Shown: positions 17,121-26,527, counted from the stretch's first letter. The stretch is 38,703 nt of DNA from an uncultured Eubacteriales bacterium (GCA_949287075.1 CASEEU010000076.1:1-38703); one strand, 5' to 3'. Numbers and translations are program-made. The notes: generated by a model not told the origin, from the letters alone.

Positions 17121-18560
17121 ATGAATAATGAAAAAGAATTTGTAAAAGATATTACGAATATAGATGAGGATTTTGCACAATGGTATACAGATATTGTGCT
17201 AAAAGCAGAACTTGCTGATTATACAGATGTAAAAGGATTTATATCTATAAGACCTTATGGATATGCTATATGGGAAAATATACAAAATTATGCAGATAAA
17301 AAATTTAAAGAACATGGTGTAAAAAATGTTTCTATGCCAGTTTTAATACCAGAAGGATTGTTAAATAAAGAAAAAGATCATGTAGAAGGATTTGCACCAG
17401 AAGTTGCTTGGGTAACCATTGGTGGAGGAGAAAAATTAGAAGAAAGACTATGTGTCAGACCTACTTCTGAAACAATCTTCTCAACAATGTATTCAAAATG
17501 GTTAAGTTCATGGAGAGATTTACCATTTTTATATAATCAATGGTGTAGTGTATTAAGATGGGAAAAAGAAACAAGACCATTTTTACGTTCAAGAGAATTT
17601 TTATGGCAAGAAGGTCATACAATTCATGAAACAGCTAAAGAAGCTCAACAATTTACATTAGACATATTAGATGTATATGCTGATGTTATTGAAAATTTAT
17701 TAGCTATACCAGTACTAAAAGGACAAAAAACAAAAAAAGAACAATTTGCAGGAGCAGAAGCAACTTATACAGTAGAAACATTAATGCATGATGGTAGAGC
17801 ACTTCAAGGAGGAACTTCACACTATTTTGCACAAAACTTTACAAAACCTTTTGACGTAAAATTCCAAAATAAAAATGGAGAGCAAGAATATGCTTATCAA
17901 ACATCATGGGGAATTAGTACAAGATTAATTGGAGCAGTTATTATGGCTCATGGAGATAATAGAGGATTAAAATTACCACCATTTGTTGCACCAATTCAAG
18001 CAGTTATTGTACCAATTGCACAAGAAAAAGAGGGTGTATTAGAAGAAGCTAATCAATTAAAAGAAAAACTAAGTAAAAAATTCAGAATGGAGCTAGATGA
18101 CAGAGATAATTATTCAGTAGGATATAAATTTAATGACTGGGAAATGAGAGGTGTACCAGTTAGAATTGAAATGGGACCTAAAGATATTGAAAAAGGAGAA
18201 GCTATTTTAGTTAGAAGAGATACTTCAGAAAAAATTGCTGTAAAAGTAGAAGAAATAGAAGAAAAATTAGATGAATTATTAAAAGATATTCAAACATCTA
18301 TGTATAATGCATGTAAGAAGAGAATGGAAGAAAAAACAACGATTGCACATAATATGGAAGAATTAAAGAAAAATCTAGAGGAAAATCAAGGATTTGTAAA
18401 AACCATGTGGTGTGGAAACCAAGAATGTGAAGATAAAGTAAAAGAAGAGACAGGAGCTCCATCAAGATGTATACCTTTTGAACAAGAACATATAGGAGAT
18501 ACTTGTGTATGTTGTGGGAAACCAGCAACAAAAATGGTTGTTTGGGGAAGACAATATTAG
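17121..18560 (+). CDS. proS: Prolyl-tRNA synthetase, archaeal/eukaryotic-type (short form)
   Basis: Charges tRNA-Pro with proline. The 479-residue length and sequence fit the archaeal-type ProRS without the large editing insertion of the standard bacterial form. Seen: class II motif 2 region [17 protein letters not shown] and QEGHTIHE, the proline-pocket segment [11 protein letters not shown], motif 3 [18 protein letters not shown], an anticodon-binding domain (about 290-390), and the C-terminal zinc-like domain with WCGNQEC and CVCCGKP ending in the expected Tyr. An ATG at 17103 is in frame, but GAGGAGA at 17105-17111 serves the ATG at 17121. Cotranscribed with scpB. This form is known in some clostridia and mycoplasmas. 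Confidence 0.96.
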   Translation: MNNEKEFVKDITNIDEDFAQWYTDIVLKAELADYTDVKGFISIRPYGYAIWENIQNYADKKFKEHGVKNVSMPVLIPEGLLNKEKDHVEGFAPEVAWVTIGGGEKLEERLCVRPTSETIFSTMYSKWLSSWRDLPFLYNQWCSVLRWEKETRPFLRSREFLWQEGHTIHETAKEAQQFTLDILDVYADVIENLLAIPVLKGQKTKKEQFAGAEATYTVETLMHDGRALQGGTSHYFAQNFTKPFDVKFQNKNGEQEYAYQTSWGISTRLIGAVIMAHGDNRGLKLPPFVAPIQAVIVPIAQEKEGVLEEANQLKEKLSKKFRMELDDRDNYSVGYKFNDWEMRGVPVRIEMGPKDIEKGEAILVRRDTSEKIAVKVEEIEEKLDELLKDIQTSMYNACKKRMEEKTTIAHNMEELKKNLEENQGFVKTMWCGNQECEDKVKEETGAPSRCIPFEQEHIGDTCVCCGKPATKMVVWGRQY

Positions 18561-18570
18561 AATATATAAT

Positions 18571-18613
18571 AAAAACGGTAGTATGGTGAAGGACACCACA
18601 CTACCGTTTTTTG
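18571..18613 (+). terminator. Terminator of scpB-proS
   Basis: AAAAACGGTAGT pairs with ACTACCGTTTTTT, with an inner GGTG/CACC extension of the stem; a T-run follows. Confidence 0.93.
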
Positions 18614-18617
18614 CAAT

Positions 18618-19028
18618 CTAATAATTGTGATAGGAGCCGTTATAATAATAACGGACTTTTTTCTCATCCAGTTCCCGCATACAAAGAAGTCTTATATAGG
18701 ACGGGACATTTTTATCAAAATTTAAATGATGATTTTTATGTAGTATGTGACCTATATAAGTCCGGTTTTCCATATAGTAATATGTAATAGGGTTTCTGTC
18801 AGATCCTTTTGCAATAGAGAAATGGAACATATTTTTATCAACAACTCCAGTTGTTAATAAAGAAAATGCATCAAGTGCACGTCTGGAAATATTAACAAGT
18901 TCCTCATCAGTAAGTGACTTAACGACATTAGGGGTCATTTTTAGTTCTCCTTTTTTGGTAACTGTAACAGTACCTAATTGTCGTTTGTTTTTATTCATAA
19001 TTGCAAAATTCAAATTATGGATAATCAT
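18618..19028 (-). CDS. Uncharacterised 136-residue protein
   Basis: I do not recognise this protein. The frame is open from 19175, but AAGGAG before the ATG at 19028 and a promoter at 19078-19106 set the start there; the upstream hydrophobic codons are then untranslated. The product is soluble and basic, with TVTVTKKGELKMTPNVVKSL near the start, a helical LTDEELVNISRRALDAFSLL segment, and a Tyr/His-rich end (YYYMENRTYIGHILHKNHHL and YYYNGSYHNY). The first part loosely resembles a strand-strand-helix DNA-binding or decoy fold, but that is not enough to assign a role. It is a single-gene unit between proS and asnS. Confidence 0.65.
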   Translation of the reverse strand: MIIHNLNFAIMNKNKRQLGTVTVTKKGELKMTPNVVKSLTDEELVNISRRALDAFSLLTTGVVDKNMFHFSIAKGSDRNPITYYYMENRTYIGHILHKNHHLNFDKNVPSYIRLLCMRELDEKKVRYYYNGSYHNY

Positions 19029-19077
19029 GTTGTTCTCCTTTCTTCTACATATAACATTGTTATTGATTGCAATAATA

Positions 19078-19106
19078 ATTATATCATAAAGAACATACAA
19101 AGTAAA
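19078..19106 (-). promoter_or_regulatory. Promoter of the 136-residue protein gene
   Basis: On the minus strand: TTTACT (19106-19101), 17 bases, TATAAT (19083-19078), about 50 bases before the start codon. Confidence 0.75.
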
Positions 19107-19131
19107 CATAAAATAAATTGTAAAGACAGAC

Positions 19132-19167
19132 AAAAAAATCTCTAATAATTTTACTAGAGATTTTTTT
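19132..19167 (-). terminator. Terminator of asnS
   Basis: AAAAAAATCTCTA pairs with TAGAGATTTTTTT around about ten bases; read on the minus strand it ends in seven U and lies 12 bases beyond the asnS stop. Confidence 0.9.
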
Positions 19168-19178
19168 ATAAACAATAT

Positions 19179-20570
19179 TTAAAATTCACAATTTTTAGGT
19201 GTTCTAGGGAATGGAATGACATCACGAATATTTTGCATACCAGTTAAATACATAATGGCTCTTTCAAAACCTAAACCGAAACCAGCATGGTCGCAACTAC
19301 CATATTTTCTTAAATCTAAATACCAGTTATAGCTATCTATATCCATATTTAATTCTTTCATTCTTGCTATTAATTTATTATAATCTTCTTCTCTTTGGCT
19401 ACCACCAATGATTTCTCCAATACCAGGAGCTAACAAGTCAGCAGCAGCAACAGTTTTTCCATCTGGATTTTGTTTCATATAAAAAGCTTTAATATCCATT
19501 GGATAATCTGTTACGAAGACAGGTTTTTTAAATACTTGTTCACAAAGATATCTTTCATGTTCTGTTTGTAAATCAACACCCCAAGATACTTTAAATTCAA
19601 ATTTATCATTTACTTTTTCTAATTCTTTAATAGCATCTGTATAAGAAATTCTAGCAAAGTCAGAATGAATGACATTATTTAGTCTTTCTAATAATCCTTT
19701 ATCTACAAAATTATTAAAGAATTCCATTTCTTCTTTACAATTTTCTAATACATAAGAAAAAGTATATTTAAGCATTTCTTCTGCTAAATCCATATCATCA
19801 TTTAAATCTGCAAAACAGATTTCAGGTTCAATCATCCAGAATTCTGCGGCATGTTTTACTGTATTTGAATTTTCAGCTCTAAATGTTGGACCAAATGTAT
19901 AGACATTTCTAAAAGCGGTGGCATAAGTTTCAGCATTTAATTGTCCACTTACTGTAAGATGGGCAGGCTTTCCGAAAAAGTCTTTTGAATAATCTACTTG
20001 TCCATTTTCTGCTTTTGGAACATTAGCAAGGTTAAAAGAATTAACATTAAACATTTCTCCTGCACCTTCTGCATCACTAGAGGTTAAAATAGGAGTATGT
20101 ACATAAACAAAACCTCTTTCTTGGAAAAATTTATGAATAGCATATGCAAATACACTTCTTACTCTAAATACGGCATTAAAAGTATTGGTTCTAGGACGAA
20201 GATGTGAAATTGTTCTTAAATACTCAAAAGAATGTCTTTTCTTTTGAAGAGGATATTCTAAATCACATAAGTTTAAAATTTCTATTTTTGTTGCTTGAAT
20301 TTCAAAAGGTTGTTTTGCATTTTCAGTAATGACAAAAGTACCAGTAACTTTGATAGAAGAACTGATAGATAATTTTGCGATTTCAGCAAAGTTTTCTAAT
20401 TTATCGTTAAATACAATTTGTACATTTTTGAAAAAAGAACCATCATTTAATTCAATAAATCCAAAAGTTTTAGAATCACGAATAGTTCTTACCCAACCTT
20501 CTAATGTGATTTCTTTATTTTTGTATTCATTTGTATTTTTATATAAATCTTTAATTACTAATTTTTTCAT
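19179..20570 (-). CDS. asnS: Asparaginyl-tRNA synthetase
   Basis: Charges tRNA-Asn with asparagine. The 463-residue length is typical for bacterial AsnRS. It has the N-terminal OB-fold anticodon domain ([20 protein letters not shown]), class II motif 2 ([12 protein letters not shown] and EFWMIEPE), and motif 3 ([21 protein letters not shown]) with the final FPRTP. The frame is open further upstream, but the ATG at 20570 has GGAGGT nine bases before it and gives the standard start [11 protein letters not shown] promoter lies about 65 bases upstream. No T-box leader is visible, as the untranslated region is too short. Confidence 0.97.
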   Translation of the reverse strand: MKKLVIKDLYKNTNEYKNKEITLEGWVRTIRDSKTFGFIELNDGSFFKNVQIVFNDKLENFAEIAKLSISSSIKVTGTFVITENAKQPFEIQATKIEILNLCDLEYPLQKKRHSFEYLRTISHLRPRTNTFNAVFRVRSVFAYAIHKFFQERGFVYVHTPILTSSDAEGAGEMFNVNSFNLANVPKAENGQVDYSKDFFGKPAHLTVSGQLNAETYATAFRNVYTFGPTFRAENSNTVKHAAEFWMIEPEICFADLNDDMDLAEEMLKYTFSYVLENCKEEMEFFNNFVDKGLLERLNNVIHSDFARISYTDAIKELEKVNDKFEFKVSWGVDLQTEHERYLCEQVFKKPVFVTDYPMDIKAFYMKQNPDGKTVAAADLLAPGIGEIIGGSQREEDYNKLIARMKELNMDIDSYNWYLDLRKYGSCDHAGFGLGFERAIMYLTGMQNIRDVIPFPRTPKNCEF

Positions 20571-20635
20571 AAAATGAAACCTCCATTCAAAATGTGTTTT
20601 TATGTATTTTAAATTTAATAAAACTAACAAATGTA

Positions 20636-20664
20636 ATTATATCCTAAAATGCTTAGAAATACAA
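20636..20664 (-). promoter_or_regulatory. Promoter of asnS
   Basis: On the minus strand: TTGTAT (20664-20659), 17 bases, TATAAT (20641-20636). Confidence 0.75.
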
Positions 20665-20678
20665 CAGTTTCTGAAAAA

Positions 20679-20713
20679 AATGTCGCATAGAAAAACGAAC
20701 CCAATGCGACATT
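20679..20713. repeat. TGTCGCAT palindromic repeat, copy 2
   Basis: AATGTCGCAT (20679-20688) is perfectly complementary to ATGCGACATT (20704-20713). The spacer, read on the minus strand, starts GGGTTCGTTTTT and matches the spacer of the copy at 5727-5761 (GAGTTCGTTT), so the two copies lie in opposite orientation. It sits just upstream of the asnS -35 element, between divergent genes, and has no T-run. Confidence 0.75.
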
Positions 20714-20799
20714 GGAAATTTCTTCTTTTTCAAAATTTAATAAAAATATCAAAAAGAGACATACTAATATTACAAAATAAAAAAGGAGGAAATTAAAAA

Positions 20800-21852
20800 A
20801 TGAAAAAAATATTCAATACATTACTTATTTTATCAATTTTATTTGCTTTTATACTATTATTTAATCCAAATTCAGTACAAGCAGTTGCATTAGATGATAT
20901 AGAAATTTCTACAAATAAAGATACGGTTAATCCTGGAGATACCATAACTCTTACGATTACTTTTGGAAAACCATTAGGTGCATATACATTTGATATTGCA
21001 TATGATAACAATTTATTGGAATATATGGAAACAGATGGTGGGACACCAAATGATAATGGAACAAGAGTTAGAGTTGTATTTTACGATTCAACAGGAGGAA
21101 GCAGTCCAAAAGAAAGTATGCATATAACGTTTAAAGCAAAAGAAGGAATCATGACATCAAATCCAACAGATTTAGCAGTGACAGCAGAAGGACTAGCAAA
21201 TCCAGATGCTAGTGAAAATTATGATGATATTACAATTGCATTAGAGAAAAATATTGTAGTAGAACCAAGATATGAAGATTATAAATTTGATTTATCTTAT
21301 ACAGGTGAACCAATTGTAAATAGTGAAAAAGAAATGGTACTTTCATTAAGTTCAAGTATGGGAAAAAATTATGACCATGCTAGAATTATTCTAGATGCAG
21401 CAACACCTGATGGAGGAAATGTGCAAATGAAAGGAACTGATGAAACACAGACAGAATATGACTTAATAGATAGTGGTTGGGGTGATCCATCTGGATATGC
21501 CATTGGTGGACAAAATGTCAATAAAGTATTAAATCTTAGAGCGATTTTTGATAAAGTAGGAGAATATAAACTTACTTTTAAATTAATCGATAGAGATAAT
21601 TCAGATGCTGTTATAGCAGAAAATACATTTACAGTAACGGTTACAGATACAGAGACAACACCACCAGAAGAGGAAACTCCAGAGAATGAAACAGAGGGAA
21701 CAATAGAAGAAAATATGACAAACACAACAGAAGAAAATTTACCAAACCAATTACCAAAAACGGGTATTAATTTATATATTCCAATAGTTGTGATTATGAT
21801 AGCTATTATGAGTACTTCTTTATATATAAGGATGAAGAAAAAGAATAAATAG
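20800..21852 (+). CDS. Secreted cohesin-like protein with LPKTG wall-anchor signal
   Basis: A 350-residue surface protein. A signal peptide covers about residues 1-29. Residues 33-151 look like a cohesin domain: NPGDTITLTITF, then LGAYTFDIAYDNNLLEY, the YDSTGG turn and the closing strand MHITFKAKE. A second beta-rich domain (160-282) is unassigned. A Thr/Glu/Pro-rich spacer (283-315) leads to the sorting signal LPKTG (318-322), a hydrophobic helix and RMKKKNK. Cohesins bind dockerins, and the enzyme encoded two genes downstream ends in a dockerin. The next gene is a sortase starting 13 bases later, probably dedicated to anchoring this protein. AAGGAGG precedes the ATG. Confidence 0.85.
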   Translation: MKKIFNTLLILSILFAFILLFNPNSVQAVALDDIEISTNKDTVNPGDTITLTITFGKPLGAYTFDIAYDNNLLEYMETDGGTPNDNGTRVRVVFYDSTGGSSPKESMHITFKAKEGIMTSNPTDLAVTAEGLANPDASENYDDITIALEKNIVVEPRYEDYKFDLSYTGEPIVNSEKEMVLSLSSSMGKNYDHARIILDAATPDGGNVQMKGTDETQTEYDLIDSGWGDPSGYAIGGQNVNKVLNLRAIFDKVGEYKLTFKLIDRDNSDAVIAENTFTVTVTDTETTPPEEETPENETEGTIEENMTNTTEENLPNQLPKTGINLYIPIVVIMIAIMSTSLYIRMKKKNK

Positions 21853-21864
21853 AAGGAATTTAAG

Positions 21865-22518
21865 GTGATAACAAAAGATAGAAAAAACAGAATAATTTTA
21901 ATTGTAATTACGATCATCTTATTAATAATCATCTTAATAGTTACGAATGAATGGATAGTAATACAAGAAACAAAAAAAGTAAATGAACAAGAGCAAACAA
22001 GCTTTGTAAATGCAGAAAAGGTAACAACAAAAAATGAGATACAAGAAGAAACAATGTCAGAAGAAGAAAATATATTACAAGATATCAGTCCTAACCAGTC
22101 AGAAAATAGTATATTAACAACATATAAAGGATATCCTGTGATTGCCAAATTAGAAATACCTAAAATAGATTTAGAAACTTATGTTATTTCTGAATATAGT
22201 GAACAAACATTAGGTGTATCTGTTACAAAGTTTTATGGAGGAAATCCCAATGAAGTAGGAAATTTTTGTATTGCTGGACACAATTATGTAACAAAAAATA
22301 TGTTTCATAATTTAAAAAAATTATCTATTGGAGATACCTTTACATTAATAGATACAAAACATCATGAAGGAATTTACAAAATATATTTAGTAGAAACTGT
22401 GAAACCAGATGAAACACAATGTTTATCACAAAAAACAGAGGGAAGAATAGAAGCCACTTTAATTACCTGTACAACAGATTCTTCTAAAAGGATTATTGTA
22501 AAAGCAGTGAAAATATAA
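21865..22518 (+). CDS. Sortase, paired with the LPKTG cohesin protein
   Basis: A 217-residue sortase: N-terminal membrane helix (about 9-27), a polar Glu/Lys-rich linker, and a catalytic domain from about residue 90 (AKLEIPKIDLETYV). The triad is His139 in AGHNY, Cys202 in LITCTTD and Arg209 in SSKR. Start is GTG at 21865, six bases after AGAAGGAA; no better start is visible. It is related to but clearly distinct from the sortase at 3254. The gene order cohesin-LPKTG then sortase suggests a substrate-specific enzyme. A perfect hairpin follows, so it may end the first transcript of this locus. Confidence 0.92.
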   Translation: MITKDRKNRIILIVITIILLIIILIVTNEWIVIQETKKVNEQEQTSFVNAEKVTTKNEIQEETMSEEENILQDISPNQSENSILTTYKGYPVIAKLEIPKIDLETYVISEYSEQTLGVSVTKFYGGNPNEVGNFCIAGHNYVTKNMFHNLKKLSIGDTFTLIDTKHHEGIYKIYLVETVKPDETQCLSQKTEGRIEATLITCTTDSSKRIIVKAVKI

Positions 22519-22533
22519 AAATAAATAAAAATG

Positions 22534-22578
22534 AAGAAAGTAAATATATAAAAAAGAAGATTATATATTTACTTTCTT
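22534..22578 (+). terminator. Perfect 17-bp hairpin after the sortase gene
   Basis: AAGAAAGTAAATATATA pairs without mismatch with TATATATTTACTTTCTT around an 11-base loop. It lacks a long T-run after the stem, so termination may be partial and the downstream dockerin gene may be reached by readthrough. Confidence 0.65.
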
Positions 22579-22656
22579 ATAATTAAAGCAGATTTGTTTT
22601 TTAAAATAAAATCATAAAATAAAAAATGTACATAACCAATTATAAAGGAGCAATGT

Positions 22657-24933
22657 ATGTTAAAAGGAAAAATACGATATGTATTGTATACAATTTTAAT
22701 TATTTTATTGACTATGTATATATTTCAAAAAAAAGATGTACATGCTGTAAATTTCATGGATGGAATTGAAAATTTTCCAGAAAGCTATCAGCCATATTTA
22801 AAAGAATTAAAAAAGAATCATCCGAATTGGACATTTACTGCTCTGTATACGAATTTAGATTGGGATTATGTGATTCAAAATGAAAATATATTTGGAAAAA
22901 ATTTAGTGCCAAAATCTTATCATGATAGATGGAAAAATACCAAACCAGGAGAATACAATGTAGAAGTCGATAGCGGTTGGGTAGATTGTTCAAAACAATC
23001 ATTGTTATATACAATGGATCCACGAAATTTTTTAAATGAAGTCAGAATTTTTCAATTTGAAGAATTGTCTTTTAATACTCATAGCAATTCGATAGATGGA
23101 ATTGAAAAAATATTATATGGTACAGAATTTTATAATCAAACAGTTAGTTATTTAACTTCAAGTGGAAGTACAGTAACGATGAATAAAAAATATTCTGATT
23201 TAATATATAATGCAGGCATTCAATCAAAAGTAAGTTCTTATCATTTGGCCTCTAGAATAAAACAAGAAGTTGGACCATTTTTATCTCATAGTTCGATTAG
23301 TGGAAAAGTAGCAGGATATGAAGGATTGTATAATTTTTATAACATAGGAGCTACCAGTTCTTCAGAACCAATGGGAGCAATTATTAATGGTTTAAAATAT
23401 GCAAGAGATGGAAATGGAGCAAGTGAAGCAACTAAAACAAAATATTTAATTCCTTGGAATACCAAAGAAAGAGCCATTACAGGTGGTGGTATTTTTATTG
23501 GTTCTAGTTATATCAATATTGGCCAAAACACAATTTATTTACAAAAATTCCATGTCCATGATACCAATCATGGAGAATTATTCTGGCATCAATATATGAC
23601 AAATGTATTAGCACCATATAGTGAATCTAATATTATTTATAAAGGATATGCTAATAGTAATTTACTGGATTTGAATATCAATTTTATCATCCCTATATAT
23701 AATAATATGCCTGAAATACAGGAGGAAAGTCCAGCGATTAATCCATCAGATTATGAGAAAGATAACACCAAGGTATATGCCAATGTAGAAACTACTTTAA
23801 ATGTAAGAAGTGGTCCAAGTACCAGTTATGAAAAAATAACGAGTGTTTCTAAAAATGAAACGATGACAAGAATTGCAAGAGGAAAGCAGAGTGGAGAATT
23901 ATGGGATAGAGTCATTTTAGAAAATGGAATGGTAGGATATGTTTTTCAAAATTATGTAGAAGAATTGCCAGAAATCGAAGTAGAAGAAATCAAAGTATCA
24001 GTCGATAATCCTGTTATTCAAAAAAATGAAATCAGTAAATTAAATATAGAAATTTATCCAAAAGAAGCAGAAGACCAGCGAGTAGAATATATCTCTAGCA
24101 ATGAAAAAATAGTAAAAGTAGATAGTAATGGAAATTTATATGGAATATCTTCTGGAAAGGCGACGGTTACTGTACGAGCAATTTCAAATACTGTACAAGC
24201 AAGTATTGATATAGAAGTATATAGTAGAGTTACTGGAATAGAAGTAAATGTAGAAAATATTACTTTGCAAGAAGGAACGCAATATCAAATAGTTACTAAT
24301 ATTGAACCAGATGATGCCAATAATAAAACTGTGCAATATATTTCTGAAAATATCAATATTGTGAGTGTTACAGAAAATGGACTTATTACAGCAGTTCAAA
24401 CAGGAAACACGAATATACAAGTTTTTTCAGAGGAAGATGAAGATATTAACCAGACAATACAAGTAAATGTTATAGAAAAAATAGCAGAAGAGGATTTAAA
24501 TTTTAGTGAAAATATACAAGTGAATGGAAATGAAATGAGTGGTATAGGAGAAGAAAATAGAACAGTAGAAAAATTGCTAGAAAATATTTTGGTGAGCGAA
24601 AAATATCAAATACAAATTGTAGATAAAACAGAAAAAATATTACAAAATCAAGATTTGGTAGGAACTGGTTCAAAAGTTCAAATTTTTATGAATACAGATG
24701 TACAAACTCTGGTGGCAGAATATGAAATCATTATCTATGGCGATGTTGATGGAAATGGAAAAATTAATAGTGTGGACTTATTAAAATTACAAAGACATAT
24801 ATTAGAAATAGAAGAATTAGATTTCTTATCTCAAAAAGCAGGTAATATCAATAAAAACGGAAAGAAACCAACATCAGTGGATTTATTATTAATTCAAAGG
24901 CATATACTGGGATTAAAACAGATTGTGCAATGA
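22657..24933 (+). CDS. Secreted glucosaminidase-like cell-wall hydrolase with SH3b, Ig-like and dockerin domains
   Basis: A 758-residue modular exoprotein. The signal peptide is about 1-31. Residues 35-320 resemble the beta-N-acetylglucosaminidase of clostridial autolysins, with YHLASRIKQEVG holding a probable catalytic Glu204, then YEGLYNFYNIGA and GGGIFIGSSYINIGQNT. Then come an SH3b domain (375-435; LNVRSGPSTSYEKI), two Big2-type Ig-like domains (about 442-521 and 524-606), a linker domain, and a C-terminal type I dockerin (691-758). The first dockerin repeat is GDVDGNGKINSVDLLKLQ; the second, GNINKNGKKPTSVDLLLIQ, has Asn for Asp and one extra residue. It would bind cohesins encoded on both sides. 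No cellulase or carbohydrate-binding module is present. Confidence 0.88.
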   Translation: MLKGKIRYVLYTILIILLTMYIFQKKDVHAVNFMDGIENFPESYQPYLKELKKNHPNWTFTALYTNLDWDYVIQNENIFGKNLVPKSYHDRWKNTKPGEYNVEVDSGWVDCSKQSLLYTMDPRNFLNEVRIFQFEELSFNTHSNSIDGIEKILYGTEFYNQTVSYLTSSGSTVTMNKKYSDLIYNAGIQSKVSSYHLASRIKQEVGPFLSHSSISGKVAGYEGLYNFYNIGATSSSEPMGAIINGLKYARDGNGASEATKTKYLIPWNTKERAITGGGIFIGSSYINIGQNTIYLQKFHVHDTNHGELFWHQYMTNVLAPYSESNIIYKGYANSNLLDLNINFIIPIYNNMPEIQEESPAINPSDYEKDNTKVYANVETTLNVRSGPSTSYEKITSVSKNETMTRIARGKQSGELWDRVILENGMVGYVFQNYVEELPEIEVEEIKVSVDNPVIQKNEISKLNIEIYPKEAEDQRVEYISSNEKIVKVDSNGNLYGISSGKATVTVRAISNTVQASIDIEVYSRVTGIEVNVENITLQEGTQYQIVTNIEPDDANNKTVQYISENINIVSVTENGLITAVQTGNTNIQVFSEEDEDINQTIQVNVIEKIAEEDLNFSENIQVNGNEMSGIGEENRTVEKLLENILVSEKYQIQIVDKTEKILQNQDLVGTGSKVQIFMNTDVQTLVAEYEIIIYGDVDGNGKINSVDLLKLQRHILEIEELDFLSQKAGNINKNGKKPTSVDLLLIQRHILGLKQIVQ

Positions 24934-24971
24934 TTTTATAAAATAGCTTAAATAAAAATATAGAGGTATAT

Positions 24972-26279
24972 ATGGAAGGAAGAAAGCAGTTGAAAAAAAT
25001 AATCATTTTTGTAATGATATTGTTGATATCAATAAATATAAATATAATAACTTTAGCGGTAGAAAATAAAAAACAGGATAGTGTTTATTTAAATGTATCA
25101 AATACAGAAATTGGAAATGGTGAAGAATTTAGTTTTACCATTAACCTAGCCAATATGGATGTAGCAGCATTTGATATTCAGATATATTTTAATAATGAAT
25201 TATTAGAATATGTTTCAGGTCCAGAAAATACTAATGTGGTAGGAAGTAAAATTATAACGGTTTGGTATGATGAAACTGGCGGGAAAAATACAAAACAGAA
25301 TTGTGAATTGGTCAAATATGTATTTAAAGTAAAAGAAATTAAAAGTGAATATATAGCGATTCAAGGAGAATTTTATAATGCAGAAGGTATTCAAGTACAA
25401 AATTTTACAGATGGGATTGAAATCATAGCCAATGAAGAAACACAAACAGAAAAGATTGAAATTTCAGAAGAAAGTGAAGTAATAAGTAACAATTCTAAAT
25501 TAAAAAGTTTACGATTAAATCATGAGGGAATGACACCTGTATTTTTACCAGATATAACAGAATATTATTTTTTAACGGAGAATTTATCTGGATTAGAGGT
25601 GACAGCTATTCCAGAAAATACGAATGCTATTGTTACGATTAGCGGAAATAGCAATTTTAAAGAAGGATTAAATATGATAGTTATAGAAGTTACCTCTCCA
25701 GATAAAACAAGTAAAACACAGTATACAATTTCTGTTACGAAAACAAAAGATTTGGAGAAAGCAAATGCCAATTTAGAAACTTTAGCGATTGAAAATGTAA
25801 TGATAAATCCAGAATTTGTGAATGATATATATCAATATAATGCAACTGTTTCGAATACTGTTGAAAATGTAAATATTTTAGCAATATCAGAAAGACAGAA
25901 TGCAAAAGTAGAAGTGGTAGGAGGTAAAAATTTACAATATGGAAATAATGTAGTAAATATTCAAGTAATAGCTGAAAATGGATACACAATAAAACAATAT
26001 AAAGTAAATGTTTATAGAAGAAATGAAGAAGAACAAAAAATAGCAAATGAAGAGCAACAAGTAAATATTCAAAAATTAAATGCAATCTTAGAAGAACAAG
26101 AAAAAAAAGAAGAAGAGCAGAACTCAAGCAAAAATAGTATCATTGAAAATATGAAGGGAAATGTATGGTTTGATGTGATTTATATTATTTTTTCTATCAT
26201 AATCATAGTGTTTGTAATCTATAGAATAAAAAAAGAAAAAATGGATAAAAATAAGAAAAATCAAAAGAAAAGCAAATAA
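24972..26279 (+). CDS. Membrane-anchored cohesin-like protein with cadherin-like repeats
   Basis: A 435-residue surface protein. The signal peptide or N-terminal helix is about 8-29. A cohesin-like domain spans about 37-152 ([43 protein letters not shown]) and shares the YDxTGG turn with the protein at 20800. Two cadherin-like beta-sandwich domains follow (177-257 and 268-350; LKSLRL... and LETLAI..., each ending YTISV or YKVNV). Then come a Glu/Gln-rich helical linker (350-395), a transmembrane helix (398-417) and a Lys-rich cytoplasmic tail. There is no LPXTG signal, so it is held in the membrane and not on the wall. It follows the dockerin enzyme by 38 bases, presumably cotranscribed. Confidence 0.82.
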   Translation: MEGRKQLKKIIIFVMILLISININIITLAVENKKQDSVYLNVSNTEIGNGEEFSFTINLANMDVAAFDIQIYFNNELLEYVSGPENTNVVGSKIITVWYDETGGKNTKQNCELVKYVFKVKEIKSEYIAIQGEFYNAEGIQVQNFTDGIEIIANEETQTEKIEISEESEVISNNSKLKSLRLNHEGMTPVFLPDITEYYFLTENLSGLEVTAIPENTNAIVTISGNSNFKEGLNMIVIEVTSPDKTSKTQYTISVTKTKDLEKANANLETLAIENVMINPEFVNDIYQYNATVSNTVENVNILAISERQNAKVEVVGGKNLQYGNNVVNIQVIAENGYTIKQYKVNVYRRNEEEQKIANEEQQVNIQKLNAILEEQEKKEEEQNSSKNSIIENMKGNVWFDVIYIIFSIIIIVFVIYRIKKEKMDKNKKNQKKSK

Positions 26280-26294
26280 ATTATAAAAAAACTA

Positions 26295-26323
26295 TTTACG
26301 AATTACCATTAAGTTGGTATAAT
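26295..26323 (+). promoter_or_regulatory. Promoter of the rubredoxin gene
   Basis: TTTACG (26295-26300), 17 bases, TATAAT (26318-26323), 27 bases before the ATG. Confidence 0.8.
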
Positions 26324-26350
26324 GCTGATATAAATACGGAGGTGATAAGG

Positions 26351-26488
26351 ATGAAATATAGATGTATGGCATGTGGATATATTTATGATGATGAAGCAGA
26401 AGGCGTAAAGTTTGAAGATTTACCAGAGGATTGGGTTTGTCCTTTATGTGGAGTTGGAAAAGATATGTTTGAAAAAGTAGAAGAATAA
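26351..26488 (+). CDS. Rubredoxin
   Basis: A 45-residue one-electron carrier with a single iron bound by four cysteines: [10 protein letters not shown] near the start and [12 protein letters not shown] near the end, with DLPEDWVCP between them. These are the two classical rubredoxin knuckles, and the length is slightly under the usual 52-54. GGAGGTG lies seven bases before the ATG. It has its own promoter and terminator. In anaerobes rubredoxins feed electrons to rubrerythrin or superoxide reductase in oxygen defence; none of those genes is next to it. Confidence 0.97.
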   Translation: MKYRCMACGYIYDDEAEGVKFEDLPEDWVCPLCGVGKDMFEKVEE

Positions 26489-26491
26489 AAT

Positions 26492-26527
26492 AAAACTTGT
26501 ATACATTTTGTATACAAGTTTTATTTT
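26492..26527. terminator. Bidirectional terminator after rubredoxin
   Basis: AAAACTTGTATAC (26492-26504) pairs with GTATACAAGTTTT (26510-26522) around a 5-base loop, with A- and T-rich flanks on the two sides. It can also end the converging minus-strand unit. Confidence 0.9.

Noticed and set aside
21369..22148. 259-codon minus-strand open frame across the cohesin and sortase genes
   Set aside because: It runs antisense to two well-supported genes, its hydrophobic content mirrors their codons, and it has no start signal.
25735..26127. 130-codon minus-strand open frame opposite the second cohesin gene
   Set aside because: Leu/His-rich antisense of a Glu/Gln-rich coding region; no ribosome site.
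20800..26279. A classical cellulosome cluster
   Set aside because: No cellulase, xylanase, carbohydrate-binding module or multi-cohesin scaffoldin is present; each scaffold has a single cohesin-like domain and the only enzyme is a cell-wall hydrolase.
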